A program made the translations under genes and the position numbers. Under the pieces are notes generated by a model, which worked only from the letters and a program-made list of their open reading frames with translations, was not told where the DNA came from and made no database searches. Of a stretch of DNA of 64,000 nucleotides, positions 31,378-42,675 are shown piece after piece. Positions within the stretch are counted from its first letter, which is position 1, and each line of letters starts with the position of its first letter. The stretch comes from Basidiobolus meristosporus CBS 931.73 (Eukaryota; Basidiobolomycota; Basidiobolomycetes; Basidiobolales; Basidiobolaceae): positions 1-64,000 of the forward strand of contig MCFE01000500.1 in NCBI GenBank assembly GCA_002104905.1, read 5' to 3'.

Positions 31378-32742
31378 ATGACTACCATGGCTCAAAGCCT
31401 GCAAAACCCTGTCAAGAGCAACTTTAGTGTTAAGGTCAACCGGTGCCATGGTAGAGGCTGTGAAAACCTGGGAACTTGGCTCTTCCAGATTGAAGAAGCT
31501 TCCAAGACTAAGGGAATTGCTCCAGAAAGTAAGTTACATTATGCAGCCTCTGACCTGGCATATGCAGCTCTACAGTGGTACCACAGCAAGATCAGGTCAG
31601 CTACCATGATGGATGCTCTACAATCTCTACCTGGGATGAGTTTGTGTTGGAAACTCAGGATGCCTTTGAGCCCCCACACTACAATCTTTGCCTGGGATGA
31701 GTTTGTGTTGGAAATTTAGGATGCTTTTGGACCTCCACACCAGCAGACACTATTAAGAAGAAAGTTGAAGACACTCAGACAGAAAGGAATGGCCCAAGAG
31801 TATATCTAAGAATATAGATGTCTACTTGTACAAATTGAAAGAATGGACCCCCTGGATCAAGTGGAACACTTTATCAATGGGTTAAACAAAAGAACTTGCA
31901 AGGAAGTGAATTATCAAAGACCCCAGACTACTGAAGAAGCCATCAATATTGCCATTGACTATGACTCAGCTATGTTTGGAGTTGGGAAGCCTACAATGAT
32001 CAATCAGTGAGACTACAATCACTATAAAAGAAGACAATCAGAAGCAGTGCCAATGGAAATAGACACTATGCAGAAGAATCCTACCTCAGAAGAATGTAAG
32101 AAGAAAGGACTTTGCTTCAGTTTGCACCAGCAGGGACATATTGCAAAATACTGCCCTCAGAGAAGAAACAGACACCAGCCATCAAGAACCTTCAACCATA
32201 TTGAAGCCCATGAGCAAAGTAAACTGGGGAATGAACTTGAAGAAGACTTAGAATTCACCTTCCATATGACAAAAGAATACCTATCCCAGATGACCTCAAA
32301 CTCAGGAAAGCTATTATATTTGAATGGAGTAATCAATGGAGCACCAGCCAAAATCATGATGGACTCAGGAGCATTGAGTGAGTACTTGTCAGAGGAATTT
32401 GCTTTGAAAGCGGGAATCAACATGGAACCCACCAAGTCAGCTTCAGTCTAAACAGCTGATGGGAACTTTCATATATTCAACTGTATTACTCATCCAGTAA
32501 GGATGATGATTACTGGCTATGAGGCCATGGAGCATAGTTATATTGAGGATGAACTTGAAGAAGACTTAGAACTCACCTTCCATATGACAGAAGAATACCT
32601 ATCCCAGATGACCTCAAACTCAGCAAAGCTATTATACATGGATGGAGTAATCAATGGAGTACCTGCCAAGGCCATGATTGACTCAGGAGCATTGCATGAG
32701 TACATGTCAGAGCAACTTGCTTTGAAAGCTGGAATCAACTCC
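31378..32742 (+). pseudogene. Gyp2 gag-protease, broken
   Basis: Homologous to the intact-looking 337-codon gag-protease of Gyp3. Capsid-like region (GTWLFQIEEASKTKGI), then a nucleocapsid motif CFSLHQQGHIAKYC whose second Cys is Leu, then an aspartic protease-like segment around MMDSGALSEYLSEEFALKAG. A second, partial copy of the protease segment follows (32533-32742, MIDSGALHEYMSEQLALKAG). In-frame stops and a duplication near 31640-31720 break the capsid part. Confidence 0.75.
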
Positions 32743-32868
32743 CTATGAAAAATAATTTGGTCCTGCGGGTGGATTCAATCCTGATCATCTGTCAAGAACC
32801 TGTTTAGAGACGATCATAATAACAGCAGCTTGGAATTAGTGACCCTCCTCACAATTGTACTCTAAGTA
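32743..32868 (+). repeat. Tnp2-family terminus embedded in Gyp2
   Basis: Starts TCCCTATGAAAAATAATT and continues with the transposase-side subterminal sequence of the Tnp2 family (GCAGCTTGGAATTAGTGACC). It is directly fused to Ty3 integrase sequence at its right end, so the rest of that element was deleted. The left junction is the same, base for base, as that of Tnp2-6 in Gyp3 (45247). Confidence 0.85.
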
Positions 32869-32879
32869 TAATGGAGTCA

Positions 32880-33389
32880 CATAATGGTTTAATGGATAAT
32901 TTGGAAAAATGCTTACCATGTATGCAAATGGAGCTGTCAGTACATGGGATGAGTACATAGACCAATCACTCTTTGCATGCAGAGTAAGAGTGCACAACAC
33001 CACCCAACAATTGCCATTTTACTTAGTGTATGTATGTGAACCAAGGATTACAGGAGATCTCACACAACCAAAGCTTACAGATGCCTTAGAATATGAACTC
33101 AGTCAGCCAAGCAGACATCAGCAGCTGGTACAAAGACGTCAATAAGCACAGGACAAAGTATCCCAAAGTGCAGAGAAGATGAAGTAGAGATTTGATAAGA
33201 CTATATCACCAGAATTTTTGACAGTTGGGAACTTTGTATTGCTGACAAACAATACTTGCAAGAAGTTTGAGCCACAATGGACGGAACCTTTTAAGATCAT
33301 GAGAGAATGTCCCTTTGCCACTTACCAACTAGTGGACAAACAAGGGAATATCCAGGAAGACTTAGTGCTTAGGGACAGACTCAAGCTTG
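32880..33389 (+). pseudogene. Gyp2 integrase C-terminal part
   Basis: Text such as FGKMLTMYANGAVSTWDEYIDQ, RFDKTISPEFLTVGNFVLL and FEPQWTEPFKIM matches the end of Ty3 integrases and the same region of Gyp4 (51060-51560). Three in-frame stops. It ends at the CTTG used by the Gyp3 insertion. Confidence 0.75.
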
Positions 33390-34495
33390 TGTTACAAGTC
33401 CTGGTATAAGAGTTGTAGAGGAATAGGGAGTTTAGCTAGTATTAGACTTGTTCCGTTGGATAGTGCCACATTGAGCCATGAGTGCCAAATGATGCCATAG
33501 TGTGCCAGTGAGGCCAATTGAGCCTCTATCTGGCCACAGGGTGTGAAACATAGCTCCGCATCTTCATGCAAAGGAGCCCCTATGTTTCACCCATTGTGTT
33601 GGAGAAAATCCATTTTCTGACCTTTTTTTTTGGATCAATGTTGTGCAGGATATGTTAGAGCACAAGCAGATTGAAGATATGCATCTGGTACTCAATACCC
33701 ATGGCACTCTGAATCTAGCTCCTGTAGCTTGTATCATGACACAAAAATGAATGGCACTATCTTGGTCCACTGGTACTATCTGGCACTATAGGTGCTTTGT
33801 ATAGATCTTATTTTAGGGCTAATATTTAAATATAGTGCCAGAGAGTACCAGTGGACCAAGATAGTGCCATTCATTTTTGTGTCATGATACAAGCTACGGG
33901 AGCTAGATTCAGAGTGCCATGGGTATTGAGTACCAGATGCATATCTTCAGCTCTCCTGTGCTCTCACACATCCTGAGCTACATTGATCCACAAAAAAAGG
34001 TCAAAAAATGGATTTTCTCCAACACAATGGGTGAAACACAGGGGCTGCTTTGCATGAAGATGCAGAGCTATGTTTCACACCCTGTGGCCAGGTAGAGGCT
34101 CAATTGGCCTCTCTGGCGCACTATGGCATCATTTGGCACTCATGGCTCAATGTGGCACTATCCAACGGAACAAGTCTATTGTATTTACTAAAACTTAAAC
34201 TGCTCTTTATTGCAAATATAGCAGCTCCTTATATACATTTTGCCTGATCAATTGCTGACTAATTGTATCTTCTAATGTAGGCTGTGGCTGATGACTCATT
34301 TGATTGCATCATCATCACCCAATAAGATCCTACCTAATATATTTATTTCTGTCCAATAAGGATCTGCCAATTCATTTGCTGATTAATGCTACTGATTTGA
34401 TAGATAATGCTGATATACTGATAACCTAAACATATAACTAATTGATTTGGCTAAAAACTGATCTAACTTAAACATTCAAGCGGCCGATCATAACA
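33390..34495 (-). repeat. 3' LTR of Gyp3 interrupted by Fb4
   Basis: 369 bp of LTR (minus strand TGTTATGATCGGCC...GACTTGTAACA) plus Fb4. A purine tract borders it on the internal side. Confidence 0.85.
33444..34177. mobile_element. Fb4: foldback element in the Gyp3 LTR
   Basis: 734 bp palindrome, flanked by ATT at 33441-33443 and 34178-34180. The other Gyp3 LTR (near 46750) is uninterrupted at this position (GCTAGTATTGTATT), which proves the duplication. Confidence 0.93.
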
Positions 34496-34745
34496 TTCTC
34501 CCCTGCTAAAGTTGAGAGTGTTCTCTGGAATCTCTTTTCTTGTGATGCCAATATCTTGATGGTTCAGTATTATCAGCCAGTCTTGCAAGCTTGAGTCTTC
34601 TTCATAGCCAGTAATCTTCATCCGTACTGGCTGAGTAATACGGTTGATTATATGAGAGTTCCCATCAGCTGTGGAGACTGAAGTTGATTTGATGGGTTTG
34701 GGGTTGCCTACAAAAAATTATTGAGATGATCCCATCAAAAGGCCA

Positions 34746-36650
34746 TCACAAAGTTAATGTCCCGTGACTGAGAGGTACTAATCTTGTCAGGACACCATCC
34801 TGAGACCATTGAAAAATAATTGCACCCCAGATTTTACAAAATAAATCCTTGCAATATTCCAGTGCGTTTTCTTGAGCACTGCTCTTGAAGAAGTGCTGCA
34901 ACCTCTTGGTATGCCTATTAATGTTCCAAAACTTCACTGAAGGCATTTTGATAGTCTTTTGAGCTCTTGATGTTGGATCCTTATCTGTCAGAGGAATCTC
35001 CACTCTGTCGAAATTGGAGGCTGTGGAGGCTGTGGTAGACAAATTGCCTTTTTCAGCAAACTCATCTACCTAGCTAGAGTGTGACTCAACTGGCTGCGTT
35101 TCCAACTCTTGTGAAAATGGCTGTTTTCTTGATGGTAATTCTTCTTGGCTATGATGGGATTCAGTCTGTTCCTGGCTTGAGGCATTAATTGGCAAGAGCT
35201 GCAGTTTTTTTTGCATGCCTCCCTCTCTCAGGCTTGGGTAGACACTTTTCCCTTTACCTTTTCCTTTTTCACTGCTAGACCTTTCACTGCTACTTTGTCT
35301 GAGTGCTTCTTGTAAAGAACTATGTTTTCTCCTGGATAAATTCTGCTCTGACGCATCAGTTTTAGCCTGCTTGTCCCTTGCTGGCACTCTTATAGCAACC
35401 TGACATTTCCTTTCAGCTTGTTTTGAGCTCTTGACTGTAGTTGTGACAGGCTCCTGTAAAAGCAGCTTGATTTTATCACTGCAAGGTCCTTCACTGCTAC
35501 TTTGACTGGGTGCTTCTTGAGTAGTACTGTGCTTCTTGAGTAGTACTGTGCTTCTTCCTTGATAAATGTTGTGCTGGTGTATCCATGTCTGCCTGCTTGT
35601 CCTTAATTGGCAATCTTCCAGCTGCCTGATGTCTCTTTGACACTTGTCTGCAGCTTTTGGCCCTGCTTGTAATGGGCTCCTGAGGAAGCTGCTGGTTTTT
35701 AGCCATGGCACCCTTGTTCTTCTGCCTTTGATGGTTTCTGCTATTCTTAAGATACTTTCTTAGCATACCAATGCTGGCCCAAAATCTGTTTGCCTGTTTG
35801 AATCTTGGATAATGCTCATGGAACAAGTCAAGTGCATTCTGCTTTGCCTTGAGTTCCTGATGGTTGCATGGTATGCCAGCTTTAAGGTGATGGTGTGCCA
35901 GACTTCTGACAGCCTCTTGTATATTAGCCCACCCTTCATTATTGCACTCATGACTTCTTGGATCTTTAATATCTTTTGATTTTTAGGCTTTGGTATAAAC
36001 ACCACATTGTCTCCCTCCCATGCTGTGATAGGTTTTTCTTTAGACTTTACCTTTGGGCACTGTTGTTGTGCTTCAAAGACTGTACAGTGTTCCTCTGCTC
36101 TTACATCAAGAAATGACTCAATTCTTGGCTGTGACATTGAGCTACTTGAGTTCCTTCTTTGCAGCAAAGATACTGCTTTCTCTACCTGTGACATTGATTG
36201 CTCTACACATATTATCCGCTCATCCTGTTTCTGGAATACTTCCTGATTTCTCTGGGCCATTGCATTTATCCTATCAGCCACTGCACCTAATTGCTTCATT
36301 AATGCTTTGGTATGAGCTGGCAACATACTTGCTAATATGGGTGGTGGTGATGTTATTGTGGCCACTTGCTGATCTTCAACAGAGGGTACTGCGTTTGCTA
36401 CATTCTCATCTGCCTGAGCATAACAAATTTGTGGCTGTGCAGAGGTTCTCAATTGACTACTTGACTGAGAGCCTGAGGAGTCTGCATTATTACCTTCAAT
36501 GGGCACACTGTCCACAGGGCCTTTTTTGGATGTAGCCCTGCATGTTGCACTCAATATCAAAGCAAGCTGTTGTCCAACTGTTCTTCTGTTGCTGCCAGCA
36601 GTGGGGTTTAGTTGAGAGCCAGACAACTTTGCTTTATTTTTTGGCAGCAT
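34746..36650 (-). pseudogene. Tnp2-6 ORF A, frameshifted and C-terminally deleted
   Basis: From the ATG at 36650 about 215 codons read cleanly (MLPKNKAKLSGSQLNP, LMKQLGAVADRINAMAQRNQ, VSLLQRRNSSSSMSQPRIE, NVVFIPKPKNQKIL). A single-base shift near 35970 moves the true frame to that of 35826-35497, and another near 35530 (a duplicated GTAGTACTGTGCTTCTT unit) moves it to 35711-35070. The repeat unit RDKQAxxDASEQNLSRRKHS appears twice. The last part (NIDRVEIPL-like to LEYCKDL) is joined to terminus sequence by a deletion of the C-terminal 80 or so codons. Function unknown; a transposition helper is inferred from position. Confidence 0.65.
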
Positions 36651-36871
36651 ACATATGGAAGTGAGTCAAACAATAGGGGAAATAGTGTTACATATACATG
36701 TGTATGTGGGACCACAACTTTATTTATATGCTTACTATGGCAGGTCATCATTGAGTCTTACATTCATGTAGGTGCAATATCTCAGATACAAGACTGTCTT
36801 AAGTTCACATGAGTATTGACCAAAAAGTGATATAATAGCGTTAGGTTGTTGAAGGTCAAACTGTATGCCCC
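36651..36871. promoter_or_regulatory. Bidirectional promoter region of Tnp2-6
   Basis: 221 bp between divergent starts, conserved with Tnp2-1, -2, -3 and -7. It includes the near-palindrome TACATATACATGTGTA and a CATTCATGTAGGTGCAAT box. Confidence 0.5.
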
Positions 36872-39800
36872 ATGGACAAGACTACTTTGACTCAACGCTG
36901 TAAGAGAAGAGAAAAAAGACCATGTGGCTATTGTGGCAAGCCTCTCAGCCATGAAGCATGCAGACAGCATAGGAAGTGTTACAAGGATCACAGACAGTGT
37001 TTTGCCACCCAAGTTATATCTGACCATTCATTGGCCACTACGGTACCAACATTATCTTGCCGGCCAGTTGATACTTTTATATTTGCGCCTGGCCATCTTT
37101 GTCACCTTGCCCAATTGAGTCAGGTGAGTTTGTGATGCCCTTAAGCTCACCTCAGCCTTCTGAATATGGCACAAAGAGTGATAGCTCTGACAAAGAAGGT
37201 TCACTGATGGATTTTGAGACTATCTCCCCTAACAACAGTACCACATATGAGCCTGGTCAAATCCCTATATGCAATAAGACAACTCCCATTGAAACAACTG
37301 ACAAGATACTTTATGGAGCCAAGTGAGCCCAGTAATCCATCTACTGGTGAAGGATGTAATGTTGTGGCTAGAGAAGTGGCACATTTCCACTAATATCAGT
37401 AATGGGGGCTTTGAGGATTTATTACTACTTCTTGCCAAAATCATACTGGGATGCAACTTACCATGTACATGGTACAAGTGGACAACCATTATGCGGCTGG
37501 CAATATATGATCCAGAGACTGTCCTGATTCCAGCATGTGTTAACAGTTGTGCAGCATTCACATCCAAAAATGTTACCATTGCAACGTGTCCAAACTGTCA
37601 GGAATCCACCACCATTGAGGGAAAACATTGTTCACACTCCAGATATATTCCAGTCATACCCCATCTGAGGAAGCTGATACAGTCCAATAAATATTGCAAA
37701 GCTATACAGTACCGTACTCAGTATCAATCAAGCGCAAACATATCCAATATATTTGATGGCAAACTTTACAAACAGCTAAGAAGCAAGGGCTACTTTGAAG
37801 GTATGTATGACCATGCCTTTGCTTTAGCACTTGATGGATTCTCATTAAACAAGTACTCTACCAGCAAATTCTGCTGGCCACTGACTCTCATCAATCTGAA
37901 TCTGCTGCCCATCTTACGGTACCAGAGCAATAATTTGATGGTAGTCTCACTGGTATCTGGGCCTAAATCACCATCCAACCTGGATAGCTACCTGTATCCA
38001 TTGCTGAATGAATTTTGTATGCTTTCCAGCAGGATAATGGTAAAAGGCCATCCTGCAAAAGCGCATATTATTATCTGCATTGGAGATACCCCAGCCATCA
38101 GCAAGATAGCAGGTTTTTCTGGGCACAATGGACAGTATTGCTGTCAAATGTGTGAGATCCAGGGGATTTACTCCATAACTCACACACATTATTATTACCC
38201 AAACACCAGCACTAAGAACATCATCTTTCCACAAAGAAAACATACAGAAGTAAGCATGCAATTGCAGCAAAGTTGGCAAGCTATAAGCCATTGGCCGGAA
38301 TATGGAATCAATCAGAAACCGGAGATACTTAAGATAGAGGGTATCTGTTGGGGCAAAAGCTTTCCACTGGGAGCAATGCATTTGCTTTTCAACAATATCC
38401 CTATACTGATGACCATGTTGTACATGGGGCATTTCAAGCTAAATGAGCCCTTCAAGATACCAGAGAAGCTTGAAACAATTGGCAAGATTTTACAGAGTAT
38501 CTGCTACCCTAAGTACTTCTCAAGGGCTCCAATTAATAATCATACTCATATGCAACAATACAAATGCAAAGACTGGATGAACCGGATATGTATTTATTCA
38601 AGTGGTGTTCTGAAGCCATTCCTACCAAGAGTACATTGGAAGCATTGGGAGTCATATGTGGACATTGTAGGAATATTTATCCGGAAGTGGCTCATCAGCC
38701 AACTTGACGCATCTACAGATGTTGTGTGAGGAGTTTGTGACGGGATTTGAGTGGCTATACTACAAACATAAAGCTGAACACATAGATCTCTGCCGCTACT
38801 GTATCCATTCTCTACTCCATCTTGCACGGTGTGGTGGTGTATAAATCCAAAGGGCAAAATATGGCCAACACTTCTCAGTGTGAATGTGTGTGGGGTGTTC
38901 ACTGGGTGCAATAACCTCTGGCAAAAGCTTGCTAGGAATACCAGGTCTTTTGTCTAGTCTAATTTGAAGGGGGATAAAGCCTCAAGCTTGTCAAGGGAAA
39001 ACTATTGAACTACAATCCATAACTTAGCTGGCATCTTAACAAAAGTTTATAATGGCTTTGATGTCCTTTGAGACGACAATGTACTAAAGCTTCCAAAGTC
39101 AAAACAACTGTAAACTCCACCAACAGGGACTTGATAAGAATGCAGCTTAGACCAATAGTTACAAAGACAGAAGAGTATCTTTGCCTGTACAAGAACAAAT
39201 ATGGGAAAACAATCAAATATAATAAAATATACCTACTCTGAGTATTCCTCACAAGTAGTGCCTCCAAGTACAGTTGGCTGTCAGCGCGGTTTCCTGGGAG
39301 TATTGTTGGGTCTGAGTCAGAAAATAGTGGTAATAGGCAGTGGTGATCTCACTAATCAATAAGCCAGAATATTGGAAGAGGGATGACTTATCTTAAGGGA
39401 TAGCCTCCCTTATATACTTTTTTGCTGCTCAAGTTCTTGCTAGAAAATAGACTTGCTCCATTGTACCGTGCCAGGGTGTGCGGCGCAATCTGCGGTTGTA
39501 AAGAACAATCAGGCGCAATATTATAGCTACCAGAAGGAAGGATTGTTCTTGGACAATTTTGCACTATGCGGGACAATCTTGCACACTATGGCACAATCTG
39601 ACACGATGAGGTTGGCACGGATGATTGCGCCAACTTGTAATGTTTGCATCATGTGCGCAATTGGATACCGCTATTATGGCAGGTAAAATCTGGTATTTGG
39701 ATATGTTTCTTTAATGTAAATGGAAATAAATGTGTATCACACTATAAACTACACTGATACTTACCATTTTGGTTACCCTCACTCCAATTGGACAGTATCT

Positions 39801-40672
39801 CAGTGGTTAATTGGTCCAAAAGTATCCTGAAGCTGGCAGCCCCCAATTGGCTCATTGACTACTAAAGAAGCTACCTGTTTTGCCATCAAATATCCCATTT
39901 TGCCAATTGAACAAGTAAATACCTGATCCTAGTGATTGGACAAGGTGTCATAGCCAGCACGCAAGCAATTGTGTAGGTGCAAAACAGATCCAATAGCTGC
40001 ACTGGTATTACAGATGACATATATATATGCAGAGTGTTTATTTATAGGGGTTCTGTCTCAAATGTGAGACAACCTTGATATTACTTATATCAAAAATTTG
40101 ATGATCACTGATTTGAGATGGCTTGATTTGGATCGCAAAAGAAATGGGTTGTCAGGATCATTACAAATTTGAGCGATTCAAAGCAATCGCATTATCTTCT
40201 CCTGGGTTTTTTTCTCACAGGGATTACTACTGAAGCATTTGGTAATGACTCACTTTGCACACCTATACTACTTCTTGGCTGACTATCATCTTGGCTACTT
40301 GTGTATTTGTAGTCAGTATTTTGCCTCCTAGTTGATGAGTGCAATGCTACAGCTTGGCCGTGCTGAATCACTCAAACTGAACCAACTGAACCGGCCTGTA
40401 GTGCCACATGCTGACACGTTCTTTTACTTGCCAAGGGCTCCGGTGGCCGAGGCACTTCATGTTGGTCATCATCAGTGAGTTCACCAGAAGTAACTTGCTG
40501 ATGGTCAGGCAAAACAGCATGAGCAGGCATGCCTTGACACGTTGAGATGGCCCTTGGCTGAGTTCAATGTGATGCTGCAAGTTGACGCAACTTGGTCTGC
40601 TCCAATGGACTTTTGTCTAAAATAGCAGTTTGGCGAGTTCTTGTAGTTTTGCTCTGAAGCGCACATGTTGGG

Positions 40673-41431
40673 TCAACGCGCGTTAACTTGATGCGGGGTG
40701 TTCTGGTAAAGGGTGTTGGTGTACTCTGGACTGATGTGCACTGGTGCGCTGTGGTTGCAAGAGATAGTTGGGAAAGCGTGCTGGCACAATCTGGACAATG
40801 TTGCTTGCAGTCTGTATTCTTCCTCCTGAAGCTCACCATCTGATTCCTCAAGGTATTCACTTACCCTCTGTCTGATACTTTGGAGCTGTTGCCTGGATGA
40901 GTCCTGTGTATATTGCTCTTGGAAGCCACTTAGCTCTACTAATATATCACATAGTACATTAGTCATTTGAGGCAAAAACTCATTCAAAATCTCTTTGGTT
41001 CCCAAAGTTGAGGCACAAACGGATGCGTCCGGCCCGTACTGTGCAAAATGCGCACAAAATCGCTCCCGCGCGGCTTTTTTGTCAAATCCCCTCACTCTCA
41101 GCTCATTCTTGATTTCAATACTTGTCTTGTTATATATCTTTTTACATACATTGGCTGGCATCTTGATGTAGAACTCATGCCATAGCTTTCTACTCAAATT
41201 CTTCCATCTTTGTCGACTCTCTGAGGTATCTAGTTCTGCTAGATTAATTAGTAGTGCCCAAATATCTGTATGAAGGCTCATCATAGACACTTGGGCCATA
41301 CTAAAATCATTTGGCAAGAACTCAAACGGATCTGACATCAGCTTTTCCGGTCCGGACCATGCTTGTGAGCTGGGGGATGGGTTTTGTCTGGGTTGTACTA
41401 AAGATGAGTTGAGGCTTGGTATGGGCACCAT
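40673..41431 (-). CDS. Second protein of the Harbinger-like element
   Basis: 252 codons from the ATG at 41431, divergent from the transposase across about 360 bp. The sequence is Ser/Pro-rich at the start, then helical and charged (WKNLSRKLWHEFYIKMP, KNELRVRGFDKKAARERF) and Gln/Glu-rich near residue 185-215. Harbinger elements normally encode a SANT/Myb-like DNA-binding helper here; I cannot clearly see that fold. The reading may continue leftward in another frame (40860-40564 and 40580-40368) through an intron or shift. Function as a transposition partner is inferred from position. Confidence 0.6.
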   Translation of the reverse strand: MVPIPSLNSSLVQPRQNPSPSSQAWSGPEKLMSDPFEFLPNDFSMAQVSMMSLHTDIWALLINLAELDTSESRQRWKNLSRKLWHEFYIKMPANVCKKIYNKTSIEIKNELRVRGFDKKAARERFCAHFAQYGPDASVCASTLGTKEILNEFLPQMTNVLCDILVELSGFQEQYTQDSSRQQLQSIRQRVSEYLEESDGELQEEEYRLQATLSRLCQHAFPTISCNHSAPVHISPEYTNTLYQNTPHQVNAR

Positions 41432-41790
41432 AGCAACAGATTTGGATACTTATACAGCAGTATATTGGCATCAACCTGGTCCTATATGAAATATATATGA
41501 AAACTAATGTGATTGTTGAATTTTCCATATATTATACATGATGCATCTTGGATTGCGTTGACATAGATCAGATCACATCTATCGCAGATTTCCTATTTGA
41601 TTATAGACCTATGATTAAAGCATCAATAAAAGTACCAAGGCATTGCTTGCAGATGATTTTTACGACATAATGATGGGATACATGGCAATTGATGGAGATT
41701 TAACCATAATGTATTAAAAATCAGATAAATAATGCAAATCTTGCCAAATTGATTCAAACCGCCTTTATACAATCATCCACCAATTTTAAT

Positions 41791-42675
41791 ATGACTCACT
41801 CATCTGAATGGTCTTTTCTCATCAATCCCATCATTACCACTGGATTTCCTTTTGACACACTAGAGGAGATCTATTCCAAGTACTGTGGACCATCAACCCC
41901 AATCTACTCAAGGAGATCCCTTGTCAAGCTTCCCTGCTATTACAAGAACTATTGCCCTACAAGGTTTCATCCCACCATCCATGGCAACAAAAGTCCTAGA
42001 AGCTTTCATTCCCAGCTGACAGCAATGGAGAACCACATTGCAGAGGGTATAAATGACTTAGAGCAAGCTTGGAATACTAGGTTCAGAAGCTCCAATAGAC
42101 TTCCATATCCCAGAGTGTTCAGCAACAGGTTCCATATCAGGAGTATTTTGGATACCTTCCCAGTGAGGATTAACAGACCTTCTAGAGGGCAGAGGCACTT
42201 TTATTTTGGCAAGTACAAGGCACACTGTGTGAAGTTTCAAGCACTGACTGACATTGAGGGTAACATCATCTGGTTTAGTGGGCCATTTGCTGGAAGTAGG
42301 CATGACAAAGCACTCTGGGTAGAGAATCATTCTGAATTCAGTAGAGTGGTGAAATGTATGGCAGACTTGGCCTATATAGGAGAGGATTGTCAGAGATTAG
42401 GATATATTACAGCTTATAGGAAGCCAAGGAATGGTGTGCTTAGCAGGAAGCAGAAGCTCTACAATGAGATATTTAATCACTTCAGAGTGAGGGTAAAGCA
42501 CACATTTGGATATCTGAAGAGATTCAGCATATTGGCAGGTAAATACAGAGGAAAGTCATATATAGGAGAAAACAGCAGAATAGGTAAAATAGTTAACATA
42601 CTTATTAGTGCACAGTATGTTCATACAAGAAGACATCCACTGAGAGAAATGTGTCTGGAGCATTATGACAAGTAA
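41791..42675 (+). CDS. Harbinger-like DDE transposase (DDE_Tnp_4 type)
   Basis: From the ATG at 41791 the frame encodes 294 residues. It has the DDE_Tnp_4 order: LDTFPVRINRP with Asp121, FGKYKAHCVKFQALTDIEG, FSGPFAGSRHD, CMADLAYIG with Asp192, and RVRVKHTFGYLKRFSIL. In relatives the last block reads VE and holds the catalytic Glu; here that position is Lys236 (AAG at 42496-42498), one base from GAG. If this alignment is right the copy is catalytically dead although the frame is open. The N-terminal 100 residues contain aromatic and Pro-rich text typical of PIF/Harbinger proteins but no clear DNA-binding motif. An upstream TTG extends the frame to 41749. Confidence 0.82.
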   Translation: MTHSSEWSFLINPIITTGFPFDTLEEIYSKYCGPSTPIYSRRSLVKLPCYYKNYCPTRFHPTIHGNKSPRSFHSQLTAMENHIAEGINDLEQAWNTRFRSSNRLPYPRVFSNRFHIRSILDTFPVRINRPSRGQRHFYFGKYKAHCVKFQALTDIEGNIIWFSGPFAGSRHDKALWVENHSEFSRVVKCMADLAYIGEDCQRLGYITAYRKPRNGVLSRKQKLYNEIFNHFRVRVKHTFGYLKRFSILAGKYRGKSYIGENSRIGKIVNILISAQYVHTRRHPLREMCLEHYDK

